Assembly (NCBI GenBank): GCA_002914805.1
Contig: JXTB01000002.1
Coordinates: 618,463 to 682,462 of the forward strand
Direction: 5' to 3'
Source: Parasponia andersonii
Lineage: Eukaryota; Streptophyta; Magnoliopsida; Rosales; Cannabaceae
DNA length: 64,000 nucleotides
Under the pieces are notes generated by a model. The model did not search any database. It saw only the letters and a program-made list of their open reading frames with translations, and was not told where the DNA came from. A program made the translations under genes and the position numbers. Below are positions 1-12,541 of the stretch, piece after piece. Position 1 is the first letter of the stretch, and the number at the start of each line of letters is the position of its first letter.

Positions 1-770
1 CCGTTCCTAGATCATGTAACACGTGGTCGATTAAGTGGCAGAGCAGGTCACAAGGGGGGCACGTCATCCGACGCGTGTCCAGAGTAACCATTTAAAAGCC
101 ACGTGAGTCACACGTGATACCGCATGGTCCCGTGGGCTGTCCGAGGCCAGGGCCGAATCCATCCCAGACCCTGGACGGTTCGGCCCAATCCAGTTCTTGC
201 CTCGACAGTTGGAGTTCAGAAGCCTCGAGGGTCTTCCGCCAGAAGACCACAGGAGGCAACGCGCTACTCCAGACCCAGACAAGGCATTTAATGCGATCCT
301 GGGTAGGTGCGCACATTGGGCAAACCGTCCTGACAGAACAGCAGTTTGTCAAAGTCTCGCCTCCGACAGGCCTAAGTCGTAGGGGATGGCGAAAAGCAGG
401 CCACGACGATACAAGGAAAATCACATAATCCCGGCCCGTAATCTCTAGAGTAAGTCATGGTGGGAAAAGGTACTCAATCCTGGGATTGAGAGCCGGGAAA
501 AGCTCCCAGTTCCAGGCTTATGTATATAAGTCTTGCTTCTCCATCGAAAAAAAGAGATGAAGTTTGACATATAAAAGGAAAAACTAAATCTTTACTTCTC
601 AGCCTCAGGGATAAACATCTGACTTAAGCATCGGAGAGTCTTTGCAAGTGGCCACCTCCGTCTCTCCGACTCGACTTGAAGTAAAAAGCATGCTGGGATA
701 GCAAGGATACGTGGACAGTTGGTAAATACAACATCAGCAATTCAAAGACACGTGGATAGCTAGTAAGAAT
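1..770 (+). mobile_element. Probable LTR-retrotransposon fragment (LTR end)
   Basis: This stretch is clearly richer in G and C than the DNA that follows and holds no gene. It has a TATA-like word (tatgtatataag) near 519-530. About 100 bases further on comes a pyrimidine/CG-rich block (602-675) containing 'ctgacttaagcatcggag' and 'tctttgcaagtggcc'. That wording resembles the R-U5 end of many plant Ty3/gypsy LTRs; this is a recollection of the family pattern, not an alignment. The left end is cut off by the window and no primer-binding site was recognised, so it may be a solo or truncated LTR. The open frames of 60-110 codons on both strands are shadows of the higher GC content. Confidence 0.4.
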
Positions 771-778
771 CGCACCAA

Positions 779-781
<3 letters not shown>

Positions 782-830
<49 letters not shown>
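782..830. repeat. (AT)n microsatellite
   Basis: An uninterrupted run of alternating T and A, 49 bases long. It marks the edge between the GC-richer LTR-like fragment and AT-rich DNA. Confidence 0.95.
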
Positions 831-834
<4 letters not shown>

Positions 835-1377
835 AGATAGATATAAAGGCTATCGCTATATATATAAGTTGAGATTTCGGACCAACTTCAAATTACTATA
901 GAGGCCGGGTTATTAAACCTATATGTCGCACCCACACGAAAAAGAGTAAACTAATTATAATAAAATTGACTTATTTTTTTTCACATGAAGTCTTTAAGAG
1001 GCTAAGGCTGGTCGATGTTACCACTTTGGATATGTTAATGTAATATCATATAGACAGTTGACCCTGAAAAGACCCATGCGCTAGAATATTCCCACACCTT
1101 AGAGATAATGATACGGGGCTTGAATCTTGAGACTGCATGCGGTATGAGTGAACCAAAATGCCCATTGCAAAAGGTATCGACTGCCACCTAACTTGGTCAT
1201 GTACATGTCAATATATGTGTGTGTATATATATATATATATAAATATATGTATATATATATATACACACCAAGTTCTATTATTTTATGTGCCAATGTTACT
1301 CTCTTATCTTATTTAAAACACAATTAACAACGTTTCCTCGTGCGGTATAACTTCTCTCTCTCTCTCTCTCTCTCTCT
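831..1377. other. Intergenic, no gene seen; AT and CT microsatellites
   Basis: No coding signal. It holds an interrupted (AT)n tract around 1223-1262 and a (CT)n tract at about 1352-1377 that directly abuts the left arm of the inverted repeat. The 64-codon minus-strand frame here is mostly tyrosine/isoleucine read from the AT tract and is not credible. Confidence 0.7.
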
Positions 1378-1741
<364 letters not shown>

Positions 1742-2550
1742 AAAGGATTAATTACTACAACATAACCTCATAAAAGCTAGCTCTTATTATCTAATAGAGT
1801 GGTATATTATCGCGTGAATTGTAAAAAAAATACCCTCAAATTTGAGTGTTATGTAATTTAAATCATTAAATTTGAATTCTGCAAAATAATATTACGAGAT
1901 TAAGAATTTTTTTCTTAAATTAACTTTTTGATCAATTTTATTTACCAAAAAATAATAATTTTTTCTATTAAAATTGGATTAATTCTTATTATTATCTTTA
2001 ATTTATTTGAGAACATTATTATCTTTTATCAATTAAAATTACTCAAAAAAATCTATTTAATATAAAATTTTTAAAATTTTTAATAAATTTAAATGGACTC
2101 AGAATACTTTTTTCAGTTTATTTTATTATATATTTATAATATTAATCATGACAACCTAACGACCAACTTATACAAGTGTCATCAAAATTACAACCCACCG
2201 AGCTGACATTTAGCACCCCTAGAGTCTTTCACTTAATCCCCCCAAATCTTCACTTCGATCTGCCGATTGTGACCGACCCCTGTGCGGCAACTTGCTCTCC
2301 CTCGGAGCCAATCACCGCGAACCACGTGCACTTCATGCCACGCTCCTATTGGTAAAGAGGTCACCATGCTCTATACCATAACCGATCAGCTCTGTATATA
2401 CATAGCATATAATACTATTTTTCGCGTCCTAATTTGCTGTTTGCATCTTCAACACTAGGCCTCTAATCCAAACTGGTCTATCCTCCGAGTTAAAAACAAT
2501 GTACATACATGTGACGCATCCAAATTGGATGGTCAAGGATTTTGGCTGAC
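1742..2550. other. AT-rich upstream region of the sulfate transporter gene
   Basis: Very AT-rich to about 2150, then more balanced from 2200. No open frame of note. Two ACGT-core words occur near 2300-2345 (aaccacgtgcac), ahead of the stronger G-box at 2551. Otherwise nothing is recognised. Confidence 0.5.
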
Positions 2551-2564
2551 ATGCCACGTGGCAT
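2551..2564. promoter_or_regulatory. Palindromic G-box
   Basis: ATGCCACGTGGCAT is a perfect 14-bp palindrome centred on CACGTG, the core bound by plant bZIP and bHLH factors. It lies about 70 bp upstream of the TATA box and 232 bp upstream of the transporter start codon. A second ACGT-type word (caacgtgtgg) follows within 10 bp. Control by light, ABA or stress bZIP factors is plausible but inferred. Confidence 0.6.
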
Positions 2565-2625
2565 TTCAACGTGTGGGGTCCAATAAGCACTTAGAATATG
2601 TTACAACCCAGAAACACCCCCACCT

Positions 2626-2636
2626 TTTATATAAAG
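2626..2636 (+). promoter_or_regulatory. TATA box of the sulfate transporter gene
   Basis: TTTATATAAAG preceded by a C-rich stretch (acacccccacc), 160 bp upstream of the ATG at 2796. Good match to a plant TATA box; it would place the transcript start near 2660. Confidence 0.6.
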
Positions 2637-2795
2637 CTAGTTACTCCTCCTTGAGCCTCATCTCACAGTTGTAAGCATGCAAATAAGCATATAAGCTTAG
2701 CCTCATACTTAGAGATAGTAACGCTATATATCTTCACAAACTACTGCATATTAAAACTTCATATTATTCTTGTGTGTTACCTTAATCATTTTGAA

Positions 2796-3548
2796 ATGGT
2801 GGGCAACGGAGAAAATTACGAATATGGCCCTCACCGGGTGGCGATTCCTCCGGCGAAACCGTTCTTCAAGGGACTGAAGTCGTCCCTAAAGGAAACATTC
2901 TTTCCCGACGACCCATTTAGGCAGTTCAAGAACCAGTCGTGCCTTAGACGACTCGTGCTGGGGCTTCAATACTTCGTGCCCATCGTAGAATGGGCTCCTC
3001 GTTACACTTTCGAGTTCTTCAAAGCCGACCTCATTGCTGGGGTCACTATTGCCAGTCTTGCAGTTCCTCAGGGAATAAGCTACGCTAATTTAGCCAACTT
3101 ACCTCCTATTCTTGGCCTATGTAAGTAAAATAAGAACTAACTATATTTGTACTTTGGATACAAGATGATAAATCTGTGTATTGGAAATTTAATGAACGCA
3201 GATTCGAGCTTTGTGCCACCGTTGGTGTACGCGATGTTGGGTAGCTCTCGGGATTTGGCAGTGGGGACAGTGGCGGTTGGATCGCTTCTGTTAGCTTCGA
3301 TGTTGGGGAAGGAAATTAGCCCTACTGAAAACCCAAAGCTTTATGTTCAGTTGGCTATCACCGCTACTTTCTTCGCTGGTGTTTTTCAGACTGCTCTTGG
3401 ACTCTTAAGGTGAAAATGAGTTGTTTATTATTATTATATATTATAATTATTACTATTACTTATTTTGGTTCGTATATAATTTTTTTTTTTTTCCATATAC
3501 ATATGTATATGTTTGTGTGTTTTTAAATTAGATATTTGATGAAAGTAG

Positions 3549-3587
<39 letters not shown>

Positions 3588-6500
3588 AATGGATTTGGCA
3601 GACTTGGGTTTGTGGTGGACTTTCTGTCACACGCAACAATAGTGGGATTCATGAGTGGAGCAGCCACAGTAGTGTGTCTTCAGCAGCTGAAAGGAGTACT
3701 TGGATTGGTTCATTTCACTCACCAGACTGATATTATGTCTGTCATACACTCTATCTTTTCCCAACTGCACCAGGTATATATATATATATATATACACACA
3801 TAAATGTTTGTGCGTTTTACGGATGTATATTCCATTTTTTAATGAATCGGCTCAAACGATAACAGTATCGTTCTAGGTTTGAATCACAGCTGGCTAAAGG
3901 GGTGAGACGATGATTTTGGTGGTAATAGATATTTTTATTTAATTTGTAATAAATAAAAATTATTAAGTAAATTTTATTTTTATTAAAAAAAATATTCATT
4001 TCTCGTCACTTTTTCAACATAAAACTATTAATACTTATCACCATAGTCAATTTAACTCTAGTACTCTCTTTTGTTAAATATAGCTCCTTTTTCTTTTTAA
4101 TCTACTAATAATAATTGGCTCTGGCAATAATATTTGCAGTGGAGATGGGAAAGCGGTGTTTTGGGAGTTTGTTTCGTTTTCTTCCTCATAGTTACAAAGT
4201 ACCTGGTAAGTAATCACGTTATAATGGTATACCGATCGATCGAATTAACTTTTTTTTTCTTTTGGTAACATGTATACCGAATTAACTTATATGAACTATA
4301 ACTGGTACTACTAGAAACTCTCACTTTTTTTTTTTTGTTCCTATAATAACTGAGAAATTAACAATAATTTTTGAAATATTATTCTGCTGGAGAGACTAAT
4401 ATTCTAATAACCATCAACATATAGTATAACTTTGCAAATGGTTTTCTTTTCGAACTATATATAACTCGAGCTGCACGGATAACATTAATTAACGTACGGT
4501 TTTTGCATGTCACTATTTTAACTGGAGATAAATAATGTGTTATATATCCGAAACTAGCGCATGCGAATTCATTTGATAAAAATTTAATTTTTTTTAAAGA
4601 AAACCTAGCTATTGGTAAGTCTGAAGGGAAACCATCGTTAATTAAAGAAGGGCTTGTATACGAAAGACACGTTATTGGTAATTTGGTATGTTTCGTAAGG
4701 TAATTAAAGGAAAAGAGGCCAAAAGGACTTGCAATAAAAATACTAAATTAACCACAAAAAATTGTAACTTTTTTTTTCTTTTCCTGAATCAGAATTTTAA
4801 TTACTGTATTAATGGTAATTATGCTTATTAAATTAGATGGTTTATTGAAATTTTGTAATGGTAAATATGACATATGGGCAGAGCAAGAGGAAGAAAGCCT
4901 TCTTTTGGATAAACGCTTTGGCGCCTCTGACGTCTGTGATTCTTGGGAGCGTTCTTGTCTACTTAACTCACGCTGAAAAGCATGGCGTTCAAGTGGTAAT
5001 TAAGCTAATATATCTCTATATGTGAAAAATGTACACACGTACATAAGGACTTATACACCCTTCTCATTGGCACATGTTTTCCAGTACCATGCATTATTAT
5101 TATTATTATACATGTAAGCTGTAGACCACCAAATCTTAGTATCTTACAATCAACAAACAAACTAAATGAGACATGTCCAACTTATAACATAATATTCTAG
5201 TACTATACATACACATTATGTGTGTCAAGTTAGGCTGACAAAATCTGCTCATCAATAGAGAAGGTTTCACTACTATTTGGATGTAGCTATTGGTGTATAT
5301 ATAGGCTTGACATGTATACAAGTACCAACAGAATATTGCCTGCTTTGATAAATTGTACGACATATATTTTTTTCTAATCTATCATGACAGACATCAAATC
5401 AATTAGTTATATGAGAAACAACAAAAACTGATATAGCCCTTTATTTAATTAATTTGTTTGTTTATATTTTATATATGCAGATTGGGCACCTGAAAAAAGG
5501 GTTGAATCCACCATCTGTGTCTGAGCTGGCTTTTGGATCACCACATCTGACATTAGCCATTAAAACAGGGATTGTCATTGGCATCATTGGTCTTGCGGTA
5601 ATAATTAATTAAGTCTCAATCTCTAATTTCCATTGCTAAAATATTATTCTTGATAATGTATGCCCTAATTACGTATTAGAGAGCTGGCCATGTGCTCTCA
5701 TCTGTATAAACCTCGTAAGACTTGTCCGAGATCGTCCTTGCTAGTGGCAAAACATTCTTATTTGAGGACCAATATTCACACTTCGACTAGTACGTAAATT
5801 ATGCCTCTCTTTACGACAACATATGATTTTGCACATAACACTAGTAAACCGTTGACAATAGAAATGGTCCCAAGGCTAATAATATAACTTATAAGTTTCA
5901 TGTTACGGCTTGATATTTGAGAAGTGTTACTAAATATCACCAGTAGTAAGATTTTCTCTGTTACAATGATTGTGTATACAAGGGCCCATAATTGATAAAG
6001 TGATTGACTATAAAACAGTACCGATGATCATCAGTAGTGATTCATAATATTGCTTCAAATATTCATTAGAAGTATGCAGACTTCGTCAGACCTGTTAGAT
6101 ACCAAAACATTTCTTTTTAGTACTAGATATCGTATAGGGTAACGTGGAAGAAGGCTATTGCTGATGACTGATGTATATATGTAAATATGTAGGAAGGAGT
6201 AGCGGTTGGAAGAAGTTTTGCCATATTCAAGAATTACCACATTGATGGGAACAAAGAAATGATCGCTTTTGGGATGATGAACATTGCTGGTTCTTGCACT
6301 TCCTGCTACTTGACCGCAGGTACGTTTAATCTATGGCTCACTTATTTCATTGTTTCTCAACTTCAGACTTTCTTGATCTTCAGTTAGAAGGGCCTTGTAT
6401 TATCTTAATACATATGAAATTTAATTTCGTGAACATTTATATGATTTTGCAGGACCATTTTCGAGAAGTGCTGTGAACTTCAACGCGGGATGCAAAACAG

Positions 6501-7688
6501 CAGTCTCTAACATTGTCATGGCCACGGCAGTGATGATCACTTTGTTGTTCTTGACGCCGTTGTTCCACTACACTCCACTTGTGGTGCTTTCCACCATTAT
6601 CATCGTCGCCATGGTTGGCCTGATCGACTATGAATCGGCCATCCACCTCTGGAAGGTTGACAAAGTCGACTTCATGGTCTGCATGGGCGCATACTTCGGC
6701 GTGGTCTTCGCCAGTGTTGAGATTGGTTTAATCATTGCAGTAAGTGAATAAAGAAGCGTCAACTTCTCTCCTCACCTTGCTTTTGTTGCTTGAGAGCGAA
6801 TCTGAATCGTCTTTTTTTGGATTAATGCAGGTCACCATTTCCATGCTAAGAGTTCTTCTGTTTATAGCTAGACCACGAACTTCTGTTCTCGGCAACATTC
6901 CCAACTCCATGATCTTCAGAAGCACCGATCAATACCCAGTTGCTAACAATGTTCCTGGAGTTCTCATTCTTCATATTGACGCACCCGTTTACTTTGCCAA
7001 TGCAAACTACTTGAGGGAAAGGTATATAAAACAGAACCAATTTAAGAAATGTTACTACAAAGAAACACTTCGCTACAGATATAGATATCTAAGTGCTAAA
7101 CTTGGATATTACTATTCTTAACTGTAGAATCTCAAGGTGGATATATGAAGAGGAAGACAAACTAAAATCTTCAGGAGAGACGAGTTTGCACTATGTTGTA
7201 CTAGACCTCAGCTGTAAGTACTCAGTCAAATACAAAACCTATTGAATTCCTTTAAACAACTGATTTATCATATTATGGAACGATTACCCTAATTAATGAG
7301 ACTACAATTCAAATCACAGCTGTTGGTAGCATTGATACTAGCGGGATTAGCATGCTTGAAGAGATCAAGAGAAATACTGACAGGAAGGGTCAAAAGGTAA
7401 CAATTTTGTATTCCTATCCTACCTTCACTGTGTATGATAACATATTTATATATTGACTAATTTCTGACTCAAAGATACTTCATTTTTGCAATTTAGCTTG
7501 TATTAGCAAACCCACGGAGCGAGGTGATCAAAAAGCTCGATAAGTCAAAATTCATCGAAGCCATTGGTCAAGAATGGATCTATCTTACTGTGGGAGAGGC
7601 TGTGGCAGCATGTAACTTCATGCTACATACCTGCAAGCCAAATGTAGCAGCGGATGAATCAAATAGACAAGCTGATGAAAATGTGTAA
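2796..7688 (+). CDS. SULTR3;1: Sulfate transporter, SULTR group 3 (SULTR3;1-like), 12 exons
   Basis: A SulP-family sulfate/proton symporter. Exons: 2796-3120, 3202-3409, 3602-3773, 4140-4205, 4882-4995, 5481-5597, 6193-6319, 6453-6739, 6831-7021, 7128-7213, 7320-7396, 7497-7688. They join in phase to 653 aa, a normal length for the family. The start at 2796 gives the usual group 3 N-terminus (HRVAIPPAKPFF at about residues 13-24); there is no ATG between 2772 and it. The hydrophobic membrane core runs about residues 70-470 and includes the SulP signature PILGLYSSFVPPLVYAMLG (104-122), formed across the exon 1/2 junction. A STAS domain covers about 513-640, with the conserved threonine in SIDTSG at residue 571. 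Family knowledge: Arabidopsis group 3 members work largely at the plastid envelope or assist root-to-shoot transport. The choice of 3;1 over another group 3 member is from overall sequence feel. The gene converges with the TPR gene downstream. Confidence 0.93.
3843..3990 (+). mobile_element. Possible degenerate tRNA-derived SINE head in intron 3
   Basis: Inside intron 3 of the transporter, the words 'cggctcaaacg' and, 35 bases on, 'aggtttgaatcac' resemble a decayed Pol III A box and B box (GGTTCGANNCC), followed by AT-rich sequence with an A-run near 3985-3993. No clear target duplication was found. Weak; it could be chance. Confidence 0.3.
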
Positions 7689-8470
7689 CCATTATGCAAG
7701 GATGGAATTTTTGACCACAGGCAACTTATCTAACTATATAGACAAAGCTCCATATCTGACCTAATAGAGTCAACAAATGGAACAATGAAAGATTCTCCTT
7801 ATTCTCTGATGTGGGGTGCCTACGAAGCCTATAAGTTATGTATCGTACACGAGTGAACATATGTAAATGTAATTTCTATTTAAATTTCAAGGGAGCTGGT
7901 TTGCTGGGAATCTGAATGAGTTCCCCATTAACCATCTCAAGTAATATGTCAACTAGAAATAAAGATTTATATCTAAGGCTAAAGCAAACGTTGTTTGAAC
8001 CTTGCTACAAAGAAAATATTAACAATGAGGTAGGTAAGTGGCTCTGAAGAATAACAAACATAAGAATATAAGATTCTTTTTTCACAATTACAAAAGCTAT
8101 TAGTTCTTTGCAATAACATTTCAAGCTTTTAGGATGTAAACTAACAATGTTAAAATAAGAAATGACCCCGGCTTTAACTCAGGGGGCAAAGCAGTCCTCA
8201 TAATCACAATACACGAGGAATCATACAAAAAGAAAATTCCGAAATTGAAATCACTCAGAAAAGCCTGAATATCCTTTCTTTCCAAAAGAGGAGAAAAGCT
8301 TCAAATTTGAGTACATACATCAGAATGAGTGAAAAGCGGTTCCCACCGGTTACCAGCACCAAAGAACTTGCATACCGGCTTAAGGAAAAATGCAAGCACT
8401 TTAAGCTGTCTATCTCTGTGGACAAAATATTCTCCAGCAGTTCTCCAATAAGGCCATCAAGTTAAAGCAT
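7689..8470. other. Convergent intergenic region, two 3' ends
   Basis: 782 bp between the stop codons of the transporter (+) and the TPR gene (-). It must hold the 3' UTRs and polyadenylation signals of both. AT-rich with 'aataaa' words (for example near 7958). No open frame or element recognised. Confidence 0.6.
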
Positions 8471-11400
8471 CTAAGAATTGGACTGCCTTTCCTTGTATAG
8501 GCGTGGAAGCACTTCATGTGCACTGATGTCTAGAACCTCCGGATCCCTTTAAAAACCAAAGTCTTAAAGAGTTATATGAGAAAAGAGTGTGTAACTACCA
8601 ATTATAATCTGGGCGATGAAGATAATTTGTAACTGAATTAAGCTTCTACATAGGGACATGATACATGTATTTAAAATATACTTGAGTTCATATCCAGTTA
8701 TGGTTAGAAAAGTTCGAAATTGCATATGTGAAAGAGAGAGACCTGCACAGCGTTTGGCCCTGTTCATTGGAACTAGGGATAAACCATAGCTTTCGCAGAA
8801 AAGCTGTCTCGAATTGAACAAAGAAACCATCTCGCTGCCCATGTCTCCACTTCCTTGGTCCTTGACCTTTCCAAACCTGAAACAGAAGGAATTTGTCAAT
8901 CTCATGGTCCATATAGACTGAAGAAGCCACTGATCTACTGAATTTGATTAGACTAGATCCATAAACATTAGTCGGTTCAACATCTGGGCAGATTACTTTA
9001 GAGCTGATGTAATATTGCCTAATATTGCCTCACATTTGGGTTTAAGGAGAAGTAGGTTTCTGTCTCAGATACAGTTAGGTCTTATATTCCAAAGGCTTTT
9101 CATGTTTTTGGAAAGCCCTTGTGATGCAGGAGCATGAGACTTATGTCTAGTGGTTGTTGTTTTGCGTTTAGAGCATTAGACCTGTAGCTTGTGTTTAGCT
9201 TTTATTTGTCTTTTGGGCTTTCTTTTGTTATTTTCATTAAGCCCTTTTGTATTCAAGACTTGGCTAGCAAAACGAGATCGTTTTGCTACCGGCACGCTGG
9301 TTGTAACAAATTGATAAGCAGCAGATCAGATTATTGTTTTGGCCAACACAGGTGTGTTATTGTCTCTTCCTTTCCTGGGTTTTTGGATTGGTTTGATGAA
9401 ACCAGTCCTTGTATGGATTTAGTTCTTAAAATCCAAAGACTCCTACATCACACCACTGTCACATCCTATATGGCACTGGCAAAGCTAAAGTCGCAGGTCC
9501 ATTAAGTGGCTTCCAGATACAATTTAATCTAAACCAGATGACCAATATTCAAGACTCAAACACTCTGTAAGTAATAGACTTGAGATTTGACTACTTTCCA
9601 AATAATTCATACTAGATTTACAACACATGTTGAGGAGTAAACTTTACCTGTGGGTATGATATGATACTTTTGGGGGTGACCAAGCACGCTGCTCTGGAGA
9701 AAGAATCCTCGGCATACTGCCTGAGAAATGAAAAGCAATTGCTGTGTGTATGGGGTGATTCAAAGGCCTGTTGCAATGTGGAACATTCAAATTGTAAGAA
9801 TTGTAGACACCGAACATGACGTGTCGGCTTCATGCAAGAACATGGATTTAACAAATAAGTGCTAAAACACAGTATATTGATAAGGAGCATTTGCTGACTT
9901 AAGGTGGGGGCTCAGGAGACTACGTAGAAAGCCATATCAAAAACAGAAAGGCAGAACGATACTTGGAAAATCACTGATTAACAGAAATTGTAATACCTTA
10001 TCAATGTTGACCGCTGGAGCATATTTATCAGTGTCCGTCTTTTCCTTATCAAGAAGAAAGTATACCCTAGGATCAAGCTTAGAGGTTTCATGCCAGGATT
10101 TTACAGCTGTTTCCATTGTCTCAACAAGAAAAGAAAATATTTCTTCCCAACCCTCTTCAGATCCACACTTTTTAGACTGCAAAGAGAAAGACTGATTAAT
10201 TCCTTCTTATTCGGAGTGGTTGAAACAATCCTATCACAAGTCGTCCACTAAAAGCACTGAGAATCTAGGAAAAAAATCTTACATGCATTAAACAGTTCAG
10301 TGAAGTGAGAAAATTTATAAATATAATGGAAAGAGAAACTAAAAGACAGCCCCATCAAGAAGGGAGAAGAAAAAGGCATATTATGTGTGCAGTAAACAGT
10401 TTAAGAAAGTAAAAAACTTATAAATGTGATCCAAAGGAAAATGGAAAGAAAGACCATCAGGAAAAAATCACATGGAAAAAACATAATAGACTCCTATTGA
10501 CTATAAACAATACAGAAAAATTATGATTATTTACTTGCAAAGTACACTTACCATTTCAATTTTCAGTTGGTCCAAGTTATTTGCCATATTGACATTGGAT
10601 CTCAAGTTCTCCACTTCTTGAGCTCGCTTTTTATCTTTCACCAACTGGGATATTCTTTTAATCTTTCTTGATACTTCTGCACTTTTTGGATTGAACTGCA
10701 GAGCTGTTTGGAAGGCAGCTAAAGCCTACAAGACATGAGCACTGCAACTATCAGCAGCAGAAAATCAAATTAATGAGCTGTCAAACAAAAGTCCAGACAA
10801 TACTTGTGAGGATAGAATTACAAGTACTTCTGTTCATACATCATCATAGCGTTCCATGCCCTCAAATATGCATCCTTTCCTGAAATATCCCTGGAGATGC
10901 ATCACAGTGCATATTTTAGGAAGAGATAAAAAAGATCGAGTATGATCAATATACCCAAAAAAGAAAAATAAGTTCAACCTCTTACAAGTAAAAGTTCACT
11001 GAAAATGAAAAGGCGAAAAATGGCTTAACAAGAACTACCTTTTCCCACTCGGGGCTCAATTGAATTGTCGTCTCAGCATCAGCAAGTGCTTTGTTAAGCT
11101 TAACCAATTGTAGAAATGCTGCAGCACGGTTGCTGGTCAATAATAAAACATTAAGGTGCATCAGCACATATTAACAAGTGAAACAAATAAAGAAGTAAAT
11201 ATTACAAGCATGTGAGAAAGGAGCCATGTTCATGGATTAATTCACAGAAATCAAAGCTATAAGTTGAGAAACTCTGCCAGCAAATGTATTCCACACTTGA
11301 TATTTCAACGTGACATTTTATACTAGGAAAAAAAAACATTGCTAGCTCAAAGAAACACGTTGTTACTCAATTGCTGGATGCTTTAATCAACGAAAATGTC

Positions 11401-12246
11401 GGATCAAAAGAATCAACCAACATCATCCCAGAAATCATTTTTTGTTCTTAGTAACTTTGTATATTCAAAAACAATCCATAGAAGTATACGAACACTGTAA
11501 TTACTAGATTGTAAGCCACAACCTAAATACCCAGCAACTGGGCTTTTCACTGACCATGTTCAATTAAAGCTTAGGCAAAACTGAGATTTCAATTTTCTTA
11601 TCAGTTTCCTTATACTGTGTGTCACATTTTTAAAAGAGCCTGACATCTTTTTTGTTATGAAAGTGGACGCTGGAAGTTGTCTACTTGTATATTCGATCCA
11701 ACTATAACTTCAACTAATTCCAAATTATAAACCTTACTTCTGCCCATGTAAAAACTAAAAGGCCAAGTCCAATAGAAACTTAACAATGCCGCATCAGTCT
11801 AAGTACAAAAGATCTCACTCTTTATCCAACAATAAGCAATGCACAAATCGAAAATGCACATACTCTGCTCAGAAGGCTAATAAGGACACAAACATGGCTT
11901 CACTATTTACAACTAAAAATCCCACCAAGATTTTTAAGCAAACCAAAGCATACAACTCTAAAATTCCAAGAACCAACAACCTTATATATGCATAAATCGA
12001 TAACCCATATACCATTTTTGCTTTTATTTATTTTATTTTTAAAAAAAAAAAAAAAAAAAACTGTGAAAACCTATAAAGGGCAGAGTTGTTGGGGTCTTGC
12101 TTGATGGCCTGGGTGTAGAGAGCAGCGGCTTTGAGAAAATTCCCTTCTTTGAAATACTCATTACCCATATCTTTCAGAGACTTCTCCTTCCCTCCACCGC
12201 CTTCCGATGAGCCCACTCTACGTGATCCTGCCTCTGCTTCCGCCAT
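8471..12246 (-). CDS. TPR3: TPR co-chaperone-like protein (TPR3-like), 8 exons
   Basis: Exons, in transcript order on the minus strand: 12071-12246, 11039-11132, 10840-10890, 10552-10725, 9997-10176, 9648-9767, 8743-8876, 8471-8546. All GT-AG, in phase, 334 aa. After an acidic/glycine-rich start (MAEAEAGSRR), three tetratricopeptide repeats span about residues 22-123. Typical TPR residues are visible: GNEYFKEGNFLKAAALYTQAI, then SNRAAAFLQL, then GYFRKGCIFEGM. The asparagine/arginine pattern is that of a carboxylate clamp binding the EEVD tail of HSP70/HSP90. A conserved C-terminal part of no named domain follows (YFLLDKEKTDTDKYAPAVNI; WKGQGPRKW). The whole matches my memory of Arabidopsis TPR3 (At1g04190). 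Cytosolic co-chaperone function is inferred from that. Exon 8 is short but its frame (DPEVLDISAHEVLPRLYKE) agrees with the family. Confidence 0.88.
9120..9452. mobile_element. Possible small solo LTR / TRIM-like insertion in intron 6 of the TPR gene
   Basis: The ends form a short imperfect inverted repeat, TGTGATGCAGGAG at 9120 and CTCCTACATCACA ending at 9452 (one mismatch), with the TG...CA termini of an LTR and a size of 333 bp. The interior (T-rich, with gcaaaacgagatcgttttgc as a local palindrome) has no coding potential. I could not find a matching 5-bp target duplication, so this stays tentative. Confidence 0.4.
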
Positions 12247-12291
12247 TGTTATGCTTCTTAACAAAAGCCAAAAACCTTTTCACAACAAAAA

Positions 12292-12300
12292 TTAGGGTTT
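12292..12300 (-). promoter_or_regulatory. Telo-box in the TPR gene leader
   Basis: On the minus strand this reads AAACCCTAA, 46 bp before the start codon. Telo-boxes near the 5' end are common in plant growth- and translation-linked genes. Confidence 0.5.
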
Positions 12301-12525
12301 AGTGTAAGCCTCCGTGACTGAGAGAAGAGGGAAATCAGCACCCAGCAGCCGCATTAGCTGGCTCCTCTCCTGCTTACTGCGGCTGAAGGAGACCGTGGAG
12401 TTTTATGATACGTGAAGACTCGTATTTTCTTATGATGCTCCTCGGCTAGCCACGAATCCTGGCCTTAGATTTTAGTGACTTTGACCTTTGTGTGCATCTG
12501 ACGCTGAATAGATTGCGGTTCCAGA

Positions 12526-12541
12526 AAACGACGCGTCGTTT
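12526..12541. promoter_or_regulatory. 16-bp palindrome AAACGACGCGTCGTTT upstream of the TPR gene
   Basis: Perfect palindrome 280 bp upstream of the TPR start codon. A sister motif with the same arms, AAACGAC..GTCGTTT, lies at 17225-17240. The form suggests a dimeric factor site or short hairpin; the function is not known to me. Confidence 0.45.
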
